The position numbers and the translations under genes were made by a program. The notes beneath the pieces are model-generated. The model was given only the letters and a program-made list of their open reading frames with translations, was not told the DNA's origin and did no database searches. Source: Bilabrum cf. latius (Eukaryota > Bigyra: Bicosoecida > Bigyra > Bicosoecida). From it: a stretch of DNA of 64,000 nt. This document shows positions 54,071-64,000 of this stretch, one piece after another. Location of the stretch: the NCBI GenBank assembly GCA_965178125.1, contig OZ237757.1:124001-188000 (forward strand), read 5' to 3'. Numbering within the stretch: position 1 is the stretch's first letter; each line of letters begins with the position of its first letter.

Positions 54071-55765
54071 ATGTCTGTAGCACCAAGTCTGGTGGTCAAA
54101 ATACAGAATTCGAACAGCAGAACTGAGTGGACTTGGAGAGATGCCGATACACATACAAAGACTAAACGCACCGAGAGTACCGATACAGCGACATCCGCAA
54201 TAGTTGCGGAGCGGATGGACACGGCTGCTCGGCAAGACGGGGATATGATCGGCACGCTAAGATGGCCGGCAGGTCACCGGTGGCGGCCGCTGCCTTCGAA
54301 CGCCCTCACTTTCAACCTGGAGCGTCCCGAGGCTATGTTAGCAGCCACCATGAAGGGCTGGGGTATTTGGCTCAGAGCAGTGTTCGGGCAGCCGTGCCAG
54401 CCGTGGCTGGGCAGCCCCTCCGAAGCAGCTCGCTCGCTCCCCGCCGGCGTACGGCCGGTCCATCCTTCCCTCCTCGACGCTGCATCCTTCCCGCTGAGCA
54501 CATGTAGAGGCCTTCTGCTGCAGAAATTCCCACCATTGCCCGCTGAGGATCGCGATGCTTCGGGCGGAGCGAGCACGAGCAGCGACATTGTCCTGCTGCT
54601 GGCGGGGGCCTCGAGGCGAGCAGAGCAGCGGGTGCTGGAGGAGACGGAGCTCTACGGGGCCCTCGTCATGCCCGCGCTGGCTGCTTGGCAGCAGGTGCAG
54701 CGCACTAAGGCGGGTGGGAAGGGTTCTACTGCAGCTGCGTGCTCCCGTCGACTGCGGCTCATCCTGCTGGGCCCCGAGGTGAGTCCCAGTCCAGGTCCCT
54801 GTCATGCAGACGACTCGGATGGACTCGGAGCCGCAATGGATAGCGCTCGGAAAGGGGCCGGAGGGGGCAGTCGAAGGAAGAGAGGAAACAGAAAGTCGAA
54901 GACGAAGGGCAGGGGCAAAGGCTCTGGTGTGAGGGGTGCCGGTACTAGTGCAGGGGCTAGTGCTGCTGTTGGCTCCATTGCCGGCGATGCGCTTTGTGAG
55001 CCCGAGGATGCAGCAGCACCGTGGATGCCCACTCCGGGCTGGGAGAGGTGTGACGAGTGGATGCACCAGGCAGGGGAGGCGAAGCCGGCGAAGAGCAAGT
55101 CACCGCTTTCCTCGGCATCCCCCCGGGTCCAGCACGTGCTGCTACGAGGCACCCCCGAGGGGTTCTTCAGCCCCCGCGTTGGGGACACCGCTGACTCCCC
55201 ATCGCTAGCCGCAGCACGATCGGCATGGGCACGCGCCAAAGGCAATGGGCTCGCCGCCGCCGTTGTGTGCAACGGCGGCTTCGGCAACACCAACCGCGCC
55301 CTCACTGTATCATGGGCCTATTCCCTGCGCGCGCTCCTGGGAGAAGACGTCCCTCTCGTCTTCACGTGCGCCAACGCGGTGGATCGGGCGGGGGAGGCGG
55401 GCGTGATGAGTGCAATGGGAGCACGTGTGACGAGTGAGATGTCCAAGAACCCATTCCACGGCTGCTCCACGTTCGTGCCTGATGCTTCCGGTGCAGGGAA
55501 AGGAAAAGGAGCTGGCGGTTCGGATCCTCTCGAGCAGATGCAGTCGTCGTGTGCCAATGAGAGCACATACGGTGTGTAGGGGTACCAGAGCGGGCCTTCT
55601 GGCGAGGGGTTGGGTGTTCAAAAGAGCGCGGTGGTGTCACCAAAGACGAGACCGAGTGGGCCGCGAGGTGCAGTTGATGCGGTGGCGGCAGCGCATGCCG
55701 TCCTGCGTCGAAGAGTAGCAATGGAGGGTGCCATGGGTATCATCAGGGGTGGTAGCGGGAGCTGA
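54071..55765 (+). CDS. MSS51-like protein (C-terminal domain of zinc-finger MYND family)
   Basis: A 564-residue protein. It lacks a visible MYND zinc finger but carries the C-terminal domain found in MSS51/ZMYND proteins: STSSDIVLLLAGASRRAEQR, RLRLILLGPEVS, VQHVLLRGTPEGFF, NGLAAAVVCNGGFG, VPLVFTCANAVDRAGE, KNPFHGCSTF and, after the TAG at 55577-55579, GYQSG. In the family the order is 'DLVVxxNxG...P.ViT.Y...NPF...'. Fungal MSS51 is a mitochondrial translational activator; functions elsewhere are not settled. A Lys/Arg/Gly-rich insertion splits the domain. The N-terminal ~60 residues are hydrophilic and may be partly untranslated: in-frame ATGs also occur at about residues 49 and 59. TGA stop. 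Confidence 0.65.
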
Positions 55766-56145
55766 GTGCCGTGTGTGGGTGCTGGTGAGGCAGGAAAGTT
55801 GACTTGCACGATGTTTGCGTGGCAATGCGTGCAACTCGCGCTAAGTTCACCCAACAATATAGGATCCGATTAAAGCGTTGCACCGGTGGGGTCATCAGGA
55901 ATCCCCTTGTTCCTGCTGCTTTTCGTTGCCGCTAGCGAGCCAACATCGGCAAAAAGTTGTTTCTATTCATCATAACTTCAGAGGGTTTCGTGTAAGAGGA
56001 CGTTCAAGAGTACATGTCGCAGGGTGCCACTGAAAACGAAGGGAGGTAAGGTTCACGACAGCTGAGAGCGCAGCCTTGCTACAAAAAAGCGAAGCGATTT
56101 CGCTTTAGTCACGTGTGTACAATCCAAATGTGCTGGTTCAGCACG
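55766..56145. other. Intergenic region
   Basis: Between two plus-strand genes. No coding signal recognised. Confidence 0.4.
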
Positions 56146-59082
56146 ATGCAAGCAAGAAGCTGCTTTTTTCGCTTGAATCTATTCGTTCTCGCGCCTCGCA
56201 GTGTTGGCGTTGGCGCTGCAGCCGTCAAGGCTGATGCTGTAGTGCCAGCTGAACCAGAAAGCTCCACCGAATAGAAAGACGAGGATAGACGAGTACTGTG
56301 CTGCGCAGGCAACGTATGCTGCGCGACGTCCGCCTCGGTGGCATTTGTAGCTGTTGCCGTTGCAGCGTTCGCTTCGATTGCGATGACCGGCGACAGCGGA
56401 ACGGACGATGGCAGCGACTCATTCCGTTCTCTGCCAGGTTCATCTGGTGGCGCCGGATTAGATGGGGTGCGCAACGTCTCAGCAGCCTTTGGTGGCGACT
56501 GCGGTTCCGGCGTGTCTCGGTCACTCGCTGACGCAGCCATGGACGAGCAGTACGAGGGCTTCACGATCGCGTCGTTCGGGTTCAACGCAACGGGAATGAA
56601 CGCCACGTCCAGGTGCAATATGACAGACGCCATATCACGGAGCGCCAGGTCACGGCTGCCGCTCCCCACCGGTCCCACCGCAGAGACGTCGGGCGAGCGG
56701 GATGTGTTCGTCAGTCTGCTGGACGCGGAAGGGGCCCCTGGCACTGGCGGCCCCTTGCTCTACACGCCCATGGTGGCAACCATGGCCGTGATGGTCTCGA
56801 GCGAGAGCGACGCGGTGGTTGTGGTGGAGAGCCTGGCATCGCAGTCGGCCGGCTCGCAGCTGGTGCTGGGGCCTATCAGCCGATTGGGGGTCCGATCACT
56901 CGGCAACGCCAGCGCGGTGCCCCCTCCAGCCGTGATCACGGAAGCCATCCGGGCGGCTAGCAGCGAGGGAGGCAGTCAGAACCCACCACTGGGTGGGGAC
57001 AGTGAGTCGAATGCACCAGGGATTGGCCCTGTGCTGCTAGACTTGTCCCCACTCAGGAGGCAGCAGGCCAGCGCGGCTGCTGCTGGGACTCCGCTGCCCT
57101 CCGCTTCCAGCACGCCCACTCCATCGACCACAAGCACCAGCAGCGCAACACCAACGGCCAGTACTACCAGCACCAGCAGCGCAACACCCACAGCTAGTAC
57201 CACAAGCACCAGCAGCGCAACACCCACAGCTAGTACCACCAGCACCAGCAGCGCAACACCCACAGCTAGTACCACAAGCACCAGCAGCGCAACACCGACT
57301 CCATCGATCACAAGCACCAGCAGCGCAACACCCACAGCTAGTACCACAAGCACCAGCAGCGCAACACCGACTCCATCGATCACAAGCACCAGCAGCGCAA
57401 CACCCACAGCTAGTACCACCAGCACCAGCAGCGCAACACCCACAGCTAGTACCACCAGCACCAGCAGCGCAACACCGACTCCATCGATCACAAGCACCAG
57501 CAGCGCAACACCCACAGCTAGTACCACCAGCACCAGCAGCGCAACACCCACAGCTAGTACCACCAGCACCAGCAGCGCAACACCGACTCCATCGATCACA
57601 AGCACCAGCAGCGCAACACCCACAGCTAGTACCACAAGCACCAGCAGCGCAACACCATCCCCATCGACCACCAGTAGCTCAACGCCGTCAAATAGCCCCA
57701 GCCCCAGCATCAGCCCGTCTCCCGTGAGTTGGCATACGAGCCACGTACGGTCACCTGGTACATTGTGCACACGAACCTATGTCAGGCTCTGTTTCTATCC
57801 AAATTGCATCTAGGCAACGTTGATTGTTTTACTCCTTAGGTTTCTCTTGCAGTCAGTCTCCCCGTCAGGTACCCCTTCACCTTCGGCGACCCCCTAGTCG
57901 TGGGGCTATCTAGAGCACACGCCAAGCCCGGGCCGGTTCATCCCGTACGAGTTCACGCCCATGGGAGACGAGATGTTCTTCCGGGCGACCGACATCGATT
58001 CCAACACCGAGACGGGTCTGTACTCGTGGGACGAATCGAATGGCATCCAGCTGCGGGTGGATGTTGCCACGGGGGGTAACATTCCTCAGTATTTTACTCC
58101 CTGGGGTCAGGACAGGCTGGTCTACTGGTCTACCGTGCAGGAGGCTGGGCAGTCGGTGATGCGAATTGTGGTGTACAACATGACAAGCGACACAGTGTAC
58201 GTCGTGCCAGGCACCAACGGCATCGGCGAGGACATGTCGGCAGCCGGCACAGACCTGCTGCTGGACGAGGCAGGCGGGCGCGTGCTCTTCTTCGGCAAGC
58301 CCGAGGGATACACGGAAGTAGGGGCAGTTCATCGTTGGTACTTCGGTGCGTATTTCCTGTACTCGAACATGACAGTGTCGCGGGTGTTCGACATGAGCCC
58401 TTACATGAACTCTGGTGGCTGGAGCAGGCGAGAGGGCTTCATGGCCATGTTCCAGGGGGACTGCTACGTGGCGCTGTCGGGGGCCACGCAGTCCGTGGTG
58501 AGGGTCAAGGCCGGCACTCACGATGTCGACGTGATATACGACTCGGGGAGGACCTAGAGCAACCTGATCATGTTCCGTCCATTGTTCGAGTTCAACAGCA
58601 AGCTTTACATGGTTGACTGGAGCAACACAGACTACAAGGTCCACACGTACACCGGGAGCGGGACACCGACGCAGGTGACTTCCGGTGGCGCCGCTGACAT
58701 CCTGCGAACCATATCCAAGCCTACCGTGCACGACGGCAAGGTGTACTGCATGGGTTTCGATGGATCCACCTGGAACTTATACACATATGACGGTGCCACG
58801 ACGGTGACGGCCGTGTCGGGGTCAAGCAACGTGGATGGAAACTACAGGCAGCCCCGATTCCCCATCATGGATGGCGAGCTGTACTTTCCCAAGAGGCCTG
58901 CTTCCTTTGAGATGTGGCGGGTGAGTGCGTCCACCGGGAACGCCGAGCTTGTGCTGGACACGACAGGCACGGGCGGGAACTGGTTCGGCCTCGAATGGAT
59001 GATGCCGTTCAAGGGATACATCTGGCACATCACGTCGGTGTCGTCGACCGAGGCGATGGCGTGGTGGTACAAGCTTGACTGA
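56146..59082 (+). CDS. Membrane-anchored mucin-like protein with C-terminal propeller-like domain
   Basis: Exons 56146-57723 and 57853-59082, 935 residues. The N-terminal region has hydrophobic stretches (FFRLNLFVLAPRSVGVGAAA, then ASVAFVAVAVAAFASIAM, the latter long enough to span a membrane). An Asn/Ser-rich ectodomain (GFNATGMNATSRCNMT has three N-glycosylation sequons) is followed by a Ser/Thr/Pro mucin-like stalk of fifteen 12-residue repeats. After the intron the C-terminal ~390 residues form repeated blocks such as GDEMFFRATDIDSNTETGLY, GGRVLFFGKPEG, DGKVYCMGFDGSTWNLYTYD and DGELYFPKRPASFEMWRV, which resemble ELWxxDGT-type beta-propeller blades. It is probably a cell-surface or secreted adhesin. 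TAG codons at 56272-56274, 57895-57897 and 58555-58557; the last lies within the propeller. Ends in TGA. Confidence 0.78.
57130..57669 (+). repeat. 36-bp coding minisatellite, 15 copies
   Basis: Units encode TSTSSATPTAST (type A, 10 copies), TSTSSATPTPSI (type B, 4 copies) or TSTSSATPSPST (last copy). Order: A A A A B A B A A B A A B A C, showing an AAB higher-order unit of 108 bp. Type A itself has two DNA versions (ACC or ACA before AGC). Confidence 0.92.
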
Positions 59083-59253
59083 GGGCTGCTGGCTGAACCC
59101 CTCCCTTCGAGCGATGAATTGACTTCCTGTGAGACCGTAGTTATCTGTTGAAGAATGTACTTGTGCACCCAGATGGACTCGGAGTGCCCCCATTACCCCA
59201 TCATCGTTCTACGCCGCCGTAGCATAGACGGATAGGCCTACGGACTGCAACTA

Positions 59254-61318
59254 TCATGTGTACGGGAGATCGTCGAGCGCAAGCTTTGCGTCCGCAGACA
59301 CCCGTAGCCAGTGCAGTTTAGTCACTCCCTTGCCACTGACCCGCGGGTAAAACGGCCCCGCCTCAGCCGCCGGGGGCATGTTCGTATCCAGCACGAGCTC
59401 CTTGCCCTGAATCACCGCCAGCAGCCGGGATTTTGTGCATCCGTTGCCCAGCTCCAGCCGAAACCGGACAATTTCGCCGCGCCCCACGATAGGGATTTCC
59501 CCCGCGATCGAAACACTGCTATGGGATCCAGTAAAAAGCCGACTACACCCGTACTCAATCATTATTTTGTTCCCTTCATAGGGCCCCGTTCCCATTTGCT
59601 CACGAGTGCCCCACGCCACACCGATCTTCGCGCTATCTGCCCAAGTGGACACCTCAAACTCCATCGTGCCACTGCGGAGTCCGACTCGGAAGTGCGTATC
59701 GAAATAGTAAGGATGCTTCACAAATCCGTTGGAGTCCAGAGTCTCGGAATGCTCGACAGTGACCCACCGCATGCCCGGACCAGACACACCGCATGAGAGA
59801 CTTCTGCAGCCTGGGGGGCTCAAGTGCTACTCTCTGTCAAGCACCAGCCCATCAGGCCAATCACCGCGCGGCTGTAAGTCCGGGACTGCCCTGTGGATGG
59901 CCGCCATTGCTTTTCTGGCTCTCTGACGGGTAATGGGATCGAGAAGGCCCTGCCAGGTGTACTCCAGCGCCCGAACCGCCACGAGTCGGCGGCGACATGC
60001 AGCACTGTCCTCGTCTGCAGGGTCTAGCCAGGCCAGCCGCCTGCGGGTAGTGGCATCCATGGCATCGTCGCACACCTTCTTGGCCGCGCGCGAGTATGGA
60101 CTCAGCCATGGCGCAATCAGTCCTACTAAAAACCGCATGTCTGCCTCGTATGCCGCCGTGACGCTCGCCTGCAGGTCTGCATCAACGTCAATGCTGCTCT
60201 GCACAGCTTCACCGTCGACGACCCCAGCGGCCTCAAGCTCGTCGCGAATCCCCTGGGCCACCTCAACCGGAATCCGCACAATACGGCAAGCACCGCCGCG
60301 AGGCGCACTTGCCGCGTCACTTGCTGCCATTTCTGCTGCTGCGGCTGTGCTTGCCCCGCCAGTCTCCATTTCTGTTGCCCGTGCAGTTGTCGTGCGGTCT
60401 TCCTTCGACCTGGCTGCGACAGCCTCAGTGCCAGGTACGGCAGCCTGCCCATGCGTTCCGCGTAGTAGTCCAGCAGCTGTGCTGGTCCGCTATATCCCCC
60501 TACGAATTACCCCCGCGACGATGCGGTGCCTTCGTTTGAGCTGCTCGGGCTCGTCAGGGTCCAGCTCCAGCAGCAGAGCGAACTCATCGTCCTCAATGAA
60601 CCTCAGCCCGGTCATCGCCTCCAGCCCCGGATCTCCCACACCTCCCGACGCTAGCACGCTGGGTCATTGCCTTCAGTTCGGCATGGTAGGCTTCTTGAAT
60701 CCCTGATGAGAGTCGGCCAAGGCGGCTCTTGCGCTCGACCACCTGCCTCAGCCCCGCCTTGAGCTTCGTGAGTGATTCTTCCACCAGAGGAATGTCGAAT
60801 GCGCCAATACTCACTAGTAGCCTCCGAACCACATCAATTTGCATCCTCAGGCTTTCGCGAAGGCCTTCTGGTACCCCGTATAGGCGCCGATGCCTAGGCT
60901 TGGACGGGTTCGCGATCGTGAGGATCGTTCGGCACAGCTCTCTCGTATGCGCAATGCACCTGCTCTCGGCCTCCAACAGAGACGGAAGGGCAGCGGCACC
61001 AGTAGCAAGGCTATCGCTTTTATCATCCGTGTCAGCACCTGCCCCGCTCGCAGATGAGGGAGACTAAGAAGGGATGCCGCCGCTGGCTGCAGCAGCCGGA
61101 GAATCTCCTGCATCCCCGATAGCTCCAGCGAACTCCTCATGCCCTGTCTACCTCCCGCTGTCGTTCATCTCGATCTATTTCGCAAGGCGGTCAAATTCTT
61201 GGATCTCCTCCTGGGTGCAAGCGTCCTCATCATTGCAATCACAATACGTGTCTGAGTCGACGCCTCCGTCTGGATGGAGTCCCTCCGATCCCCCACGTTT
61301 CTTAACGGCAATAGCCAT
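59254..61318 (-). CDS. SPRY-like domain protein with an apparent frameshift
   Basis: Upstream part: ATG 61318 (MAIAVKKRGGSEGLHPDGG) opens a frame with TAGs at 61175-61177, 61148-61150 and 61064-61066. It includes a helical block (RTILTIANPSK, LRMQIDVVRRLLVSIGAF, LKAGLRQVVERKSRLGRL) and would stop at TGA 60593-60595. Downstream part: a second frame, open below 60663, reads LRFIEDDEFALLLELDPDEP, has TAGs at 60490-60492 and 59827-59829, and ends in TGA 59254-59256. Its end resembles an SPRY/B30.2-like sandwich: VGLRSGTMEFEVSTWADSAK, IGVAWGTREQMG, GRGEIVRFRLELGNG. Both parts look coding right up to the overlap (60596-60663), and no normal intron fits. This may be one gene with a 1-base sequence error or frameshift, or two overlapping genes (second ATG at 60615). 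Function unknown. Confidence 0.6.
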
Positions 61319-62424
61319 CTCACCCTTGTTCTCAAGCTCAGATTTTGTTGAGTTGCCTTAGATGCCGGCAGTTCGAGCGGGTGGGTCCTCGGGCGCTCCA
61401 TGGTAGGCTACGCTGCTCATCGGCGAATCTTGGTGCCACTGTGTGGGGCGCCAAAAGGTCAAATGGGAGGCATTACTCGTAATAGGATTTTTAAAATGTG
61501 TAAAGTGTCTTAAATATAGTACTGGCGCCAATTGAAGGCCCAATTCATTGCTCGGGGTTGCTGATGGAACCGTAGTCTTATTCCGGGATCGGCGAAGCAA
61601 CTACCGCACACAGTGCAGCTCAGTATTTGGGCCGATATTTTAATAATTTGGTGGGGTCTTCTACTCACAACTTTCCACTAGGGAGCCTTTTTGCAGAAGG
61701 CTGTGAACAATTGCCAATTTATTTCGGATTTGCCAGGGTACGAGGAATTGCACGCTACAAAACTGATGCGGAGTGGCAGAGAATGTCTCGTTCCACAAGA
61801 AATAATGGGGCACAATCGGTCTAATTATAGTTAACAAATGAAGCAAAGCTCCACAGGCCGACTGTTCTCTCCCTCAAGAGACAGTCTCGACAAGAGACTA
61901 GCGTAGCAAGTTGATCCATTGCGACTGGTGCCGCGGCCGCGCATATGCCAGCAGCAACGGAGCATTAAATGGAGCGCCCGATCACGGTCGCAAATCAGCA
62001 TCGAACACATCCGTGTTAGAGGAATCGTAAAAGCCAGGCTTTAAAAAATCGGCACCGCCCGACCCACGCCCTCCTGACCCCCCTTCCGTTGTCCAGCTTC
62101 CGAATGAGTCAGGTGATGTACGCCCTCCGCGATGGACCGAGCCCACGCACGCCATAACGTACTCATACCCCACAGGCCCGCCCGACTCCGACTCCTCGCA
62201 CATTTGCTCGCCCAATCATGTACACTCGTCACACTGCATACTCACCAAATTTTAACCCAAGCCAAATCTCTCAAGGTTCAGCTTTTCACGGCCATAAAAC
62301 CCCCCAAGAACTGTGTTGGGCCATAATGAGAGCTCGCAATAAACCGTAGTATAGCATTAGGCTCATAAATCATGGTAGACAGAGACAACGCTAGTAGAGC
62401 ACGAGCGGGAAGCGCACCTTCTTG
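61319..62424. other. Divergent intergenic region with a possible small ORF
   Basis: AT-richer stretch of 1.1 kb upstream of two genes. On the minus strand an ATG at 62203 opens 73 codons to TGA at 61982, beginning MCEESESGGPVGYEYVMACV and ending acidic; composition is protein-like but no family is recognised, so I do not call it a gene. The remainder shows nothing recognisable. Confidence 0.35.
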
Positions 62425-64000
62425 ATGCAGCGGAGCGGAGCTGCACAGCTAGTGAATCGGTGCGTTTTAATCGCCTTGGTTTGTCTCTGTGTAGTAATTG
62501 TGTTTGGATTGGCATGGAAGCTGTCTTCCGTCAACAATGTGTCTGATCGAGAAGCTCGATCCGTGCAGGACAAGTCGACCACTGATGGTACACCAGAAAG
62601 CACGATAGGAGTCCAAATGGGAGTCTTGCGCGACCTGAATTCTGAATTATACGTACCAATACTCGAAGGCGCGTCTGATAGGGAGAGCGTGGGGAGTCGC
62701 AGCTCTGCAGGGCAGGTCTAGGCAGGCGGCGAAGATGACGTTTGGTCAGAACAGCCAGCCGCTGAGTCGTTTACGCAGGCTCAGTCCGAGCCAAGGCCCA
62801 GCGAGAATTCACCACGAGGCAATGGTGCCGCTGAGAGCAGCAAATCCCAGCCCGCACTGCCAGGCACCAGCACAAGCACAAGCACAAGCACCAGCACCAG
62901 CACCAGCACCAGCACCGGCACCAGCACCAGCACCAGCCCCGTAGAGGACAGCCCTCCAGCTTGGCTCACAGGCCGCAAGCTCGTGCTCTGGAAGCAGCGA
63001 CAGAGGTTGCAGAAAATCAAGCAAGAACGATTGCACGCACAGCAGCTCGAGCACGAGTCCCAGGACATCTGGTCCGAGGACAGGCAGCTTGCTGAGTCCC
63101 ACGCTCTGACAGCGCGCGAGCAAGACAGGGGCGCAAGGCACCGTGCAGGGGGTAGCCCCGTTCGAGCCGCGGGCTACAGTGACCAAGTCAAACAGGACAG
63201 GCCAGGCGTGCAATCGCAATCCTCGCACGGATTTGCCGGCCTGCAGACCCCAGCTGAATCGCAGCAATCAGAATCAGCGCAGTCGGAACCCCCAGAGGCG
63301 GTCCCCCCAAATCGTGCTGCAGAGCAGCTGACAAGCTAGAATGAGGCCCAGCACGAGAGCACACCATCCACTAGCCCCTCAAAACCCGCCTCGTACACGT
63401 ACCGAGGCCACCGCCCGGAGTACTCGTGGGAGCAGCTTGAGGTGGACCCGAAGGCAGGGCTCAAGCCCTTGGTCCTAGGCTCGGAGGCGGCCGGGCGCTC
63501 TGCTCGGAGCCAGTCCGCTGGGTTAGACGACTGGCACCCTTGTCGGACCATGCTCCTCGGAAGTAGATCGTTGCAGAGGTGCACTGCACTGTGGCACGCG
63601 GTGGACAGGTCGACCGGACCGGCGCAGGCACAGGCACAGGCACAGGATAGCGACTCACCAGATGCCCGCCCCCTGCTGTTTCGATACTTGCGGGGGCATT
63701 CAACCCTGAGCAGAGCGGGACTGACACCTAGTCTGTTCCCTCCGCTCGTCACACCGCAGCAGCACCCGCTTCTCCCACCCGCGTCGGCTTCGCCAAAGGA
63801 AGAGTGGGCCCTGATCGAGAACTTGCGGCAGGCGCACGCCCGCGAAGCCGAGCTGCTGGTCCTCATGACCACGGCCATGAGGCACGTCGTGAGCATGCCC
63901 ACCGCCGAGCACGAAGGGTGGCTCCGATCTGGTGGAATACCACTATCTACACCTTACAGAGTGGTCCCAGACGCACGGCACCCGTGGGAGGTCGCCGCAG
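62425..64000 (+). CDS. Type II membrane protein, 3' end beyond the window
   Basis: The frame from ATG 62425 is open to the right edge (at least 525 codons) through two TAGs, 62719-62721 and 63337-63339. A short basic N-terminus is followed by one hydrophobic helix (CVLIALVCLCVVIVFGLAW), the layout of a type II membrane protein such as a Golgi glycosyltransferase. A low-complexity stem follows, with a Ser-Thr dipeptide tract (62871-62936), then a charged helical part (LWKQRQRLQKIKQERLHAQQ). The last visible residues (STPYRVVPDARHPWEV) look like the beginning of a folded domain. I cannot name the catalytic family, if any, from what is visible. Confidence 0.75.
62871..62936 (+). repeat. AGCACC hexanucleotide repeat coding Ser-Thr
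   Basis: About eleven copies of the 6-bp unit, some AGCACA, in the stem region of the right-edge gene. It is the same hexamer family as the repeat at 416-593, read in a different frame. Confidence 0.85.

Noticed and set aside
62041-62232. Alternative minus-strand frame overlapping the possible small ORF upstream of the last gene
   Set aside because: Basic, Trp/Arg-rich composition typical of an out-of-frame reading, with no homology signal.
1-64000. TAG-interrupted genes as pseudogenes
   Set aside because: Nearly every gene would be dead, yet no TGA or TAA interruptions and only one possible frameshift occur, and protein motifs are intact on both sides.
1-64000. TAG as leucine (as in some rhizarians, ciliates and mitochondria) or as pyrrolysine/selenocysteine
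   Set aside because: Conserved columns (IYD, PRP19, TBCC, CFAP300) are Gln, not Leu. Selenocysteine uses TGA, and pyrrolysine would not occur in dozens of unrelated housekeeping genes.
1-64000. tRNA genes, including a suppressor tRNA-Gln with anticodon CUA
   Set aside because: I looked for B-box-like GGTTCGA/GGTTCAA with a cloverleaf in the gaps and found none I could fold convincingly; a tRNAscan run would decide.
1-64000. CRISPR array, insertion sequence or prokaryotic operon
   Set aside because: No spaced direct repeats with unique spacers and no transposase; introns and eukaryote-specific proteins exclude a bacterial source.

Overview
The window is nuclear DNA from a GC-rich, flagellated unicellular eukaryote. 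Spliceosomal introns are present (GTGAG/GTAAG donors, mostly CGCAG-type acceptors). The proteins are eukaryote-specific (PRPF19, TBCC, METTL18, CDIPT, HGH1, NAP, PLAC8, a mitochondrial carrier), and CFAP300, a cytoplasmic factor for axonemal dynein-arm assembly, implies motile cilia. I cannot place it in a lineage from sequence alone.

The central result is the genetic code. Read with the standard code, most genes look chopped into pieces by TAG. Read with TAG as an amino acid, the pieces join in one frame into full-length conserved proteins. I count about 60 in-frame TAG codons in 21 of 27 genes. All 25 genes whose 3' end I can place terminate in TGA (20) or TAA (5), never TAG. Where families are well conserved the TAG falls on glutamine: AAL-TAG-NAGL in iodotyrosine deiodinase, AF-TAG-TAG-EWDGLML in PRPF19, the Q-x-R-x-H motif of TBCC, CT-TAG before the SLSF block of CFAP300. 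The best reading is UAG = Gln with UAA and UGA kept as stops. All CDS calls use this code.

Layout. 1-11 kb: an unknown gene running off the left edge (-), apyrase (+), CFAP300 (+), tubulin cofactor C (-), and a 1230-residue protein with a possible amidotransferase-like N-terminus (+). 11-24.9 kb: mitochondrial carrier (-), METTL18 (-), phosphatidylinositol synthase (+), PIG3-type quinone oxidoreductase (-), a phosphatase/calcyphosin-repeat protein (-), PRPF19 (+). 25-38 kb: SHAQKYF Myb (+), HGH1 (+), small membrane protein (-), TM2-domain protein (+), a class I methyltransferase (-), iodotyrosine deiodinase-like flavoprotein (+), phospholipase B-like hydrolase (+). 38-51.5 kb: tandem PLAC8 genes (+), NAP histone chaperone (+), a 2235-residue PHD-finger protein (+). 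51.5-64 kb: leucine-rich repeat protein (-), MSS51-like protein (+), a mucin-like repeat/propeller membrane protein (+), an SPRY-like gene with an apparent frameshift (-), and a type II membrane protein running off the right edge (+).

Genes are densely packed, often divergent or convergent with 50-400 bp between them. Most are single-exon and long, with low-complexity Ala/Gly/Ser/Thr insertions. A minority (PLAC8, TM2, Myb, carrier) are split by short introns, including 8-, 13- and 17-nt exons. Several 10-11-mers recur far more often than chance, in different reading frames, and deserve a genome-wide count. No operon, CRISPR array, rRNA or tRNA was recognised.
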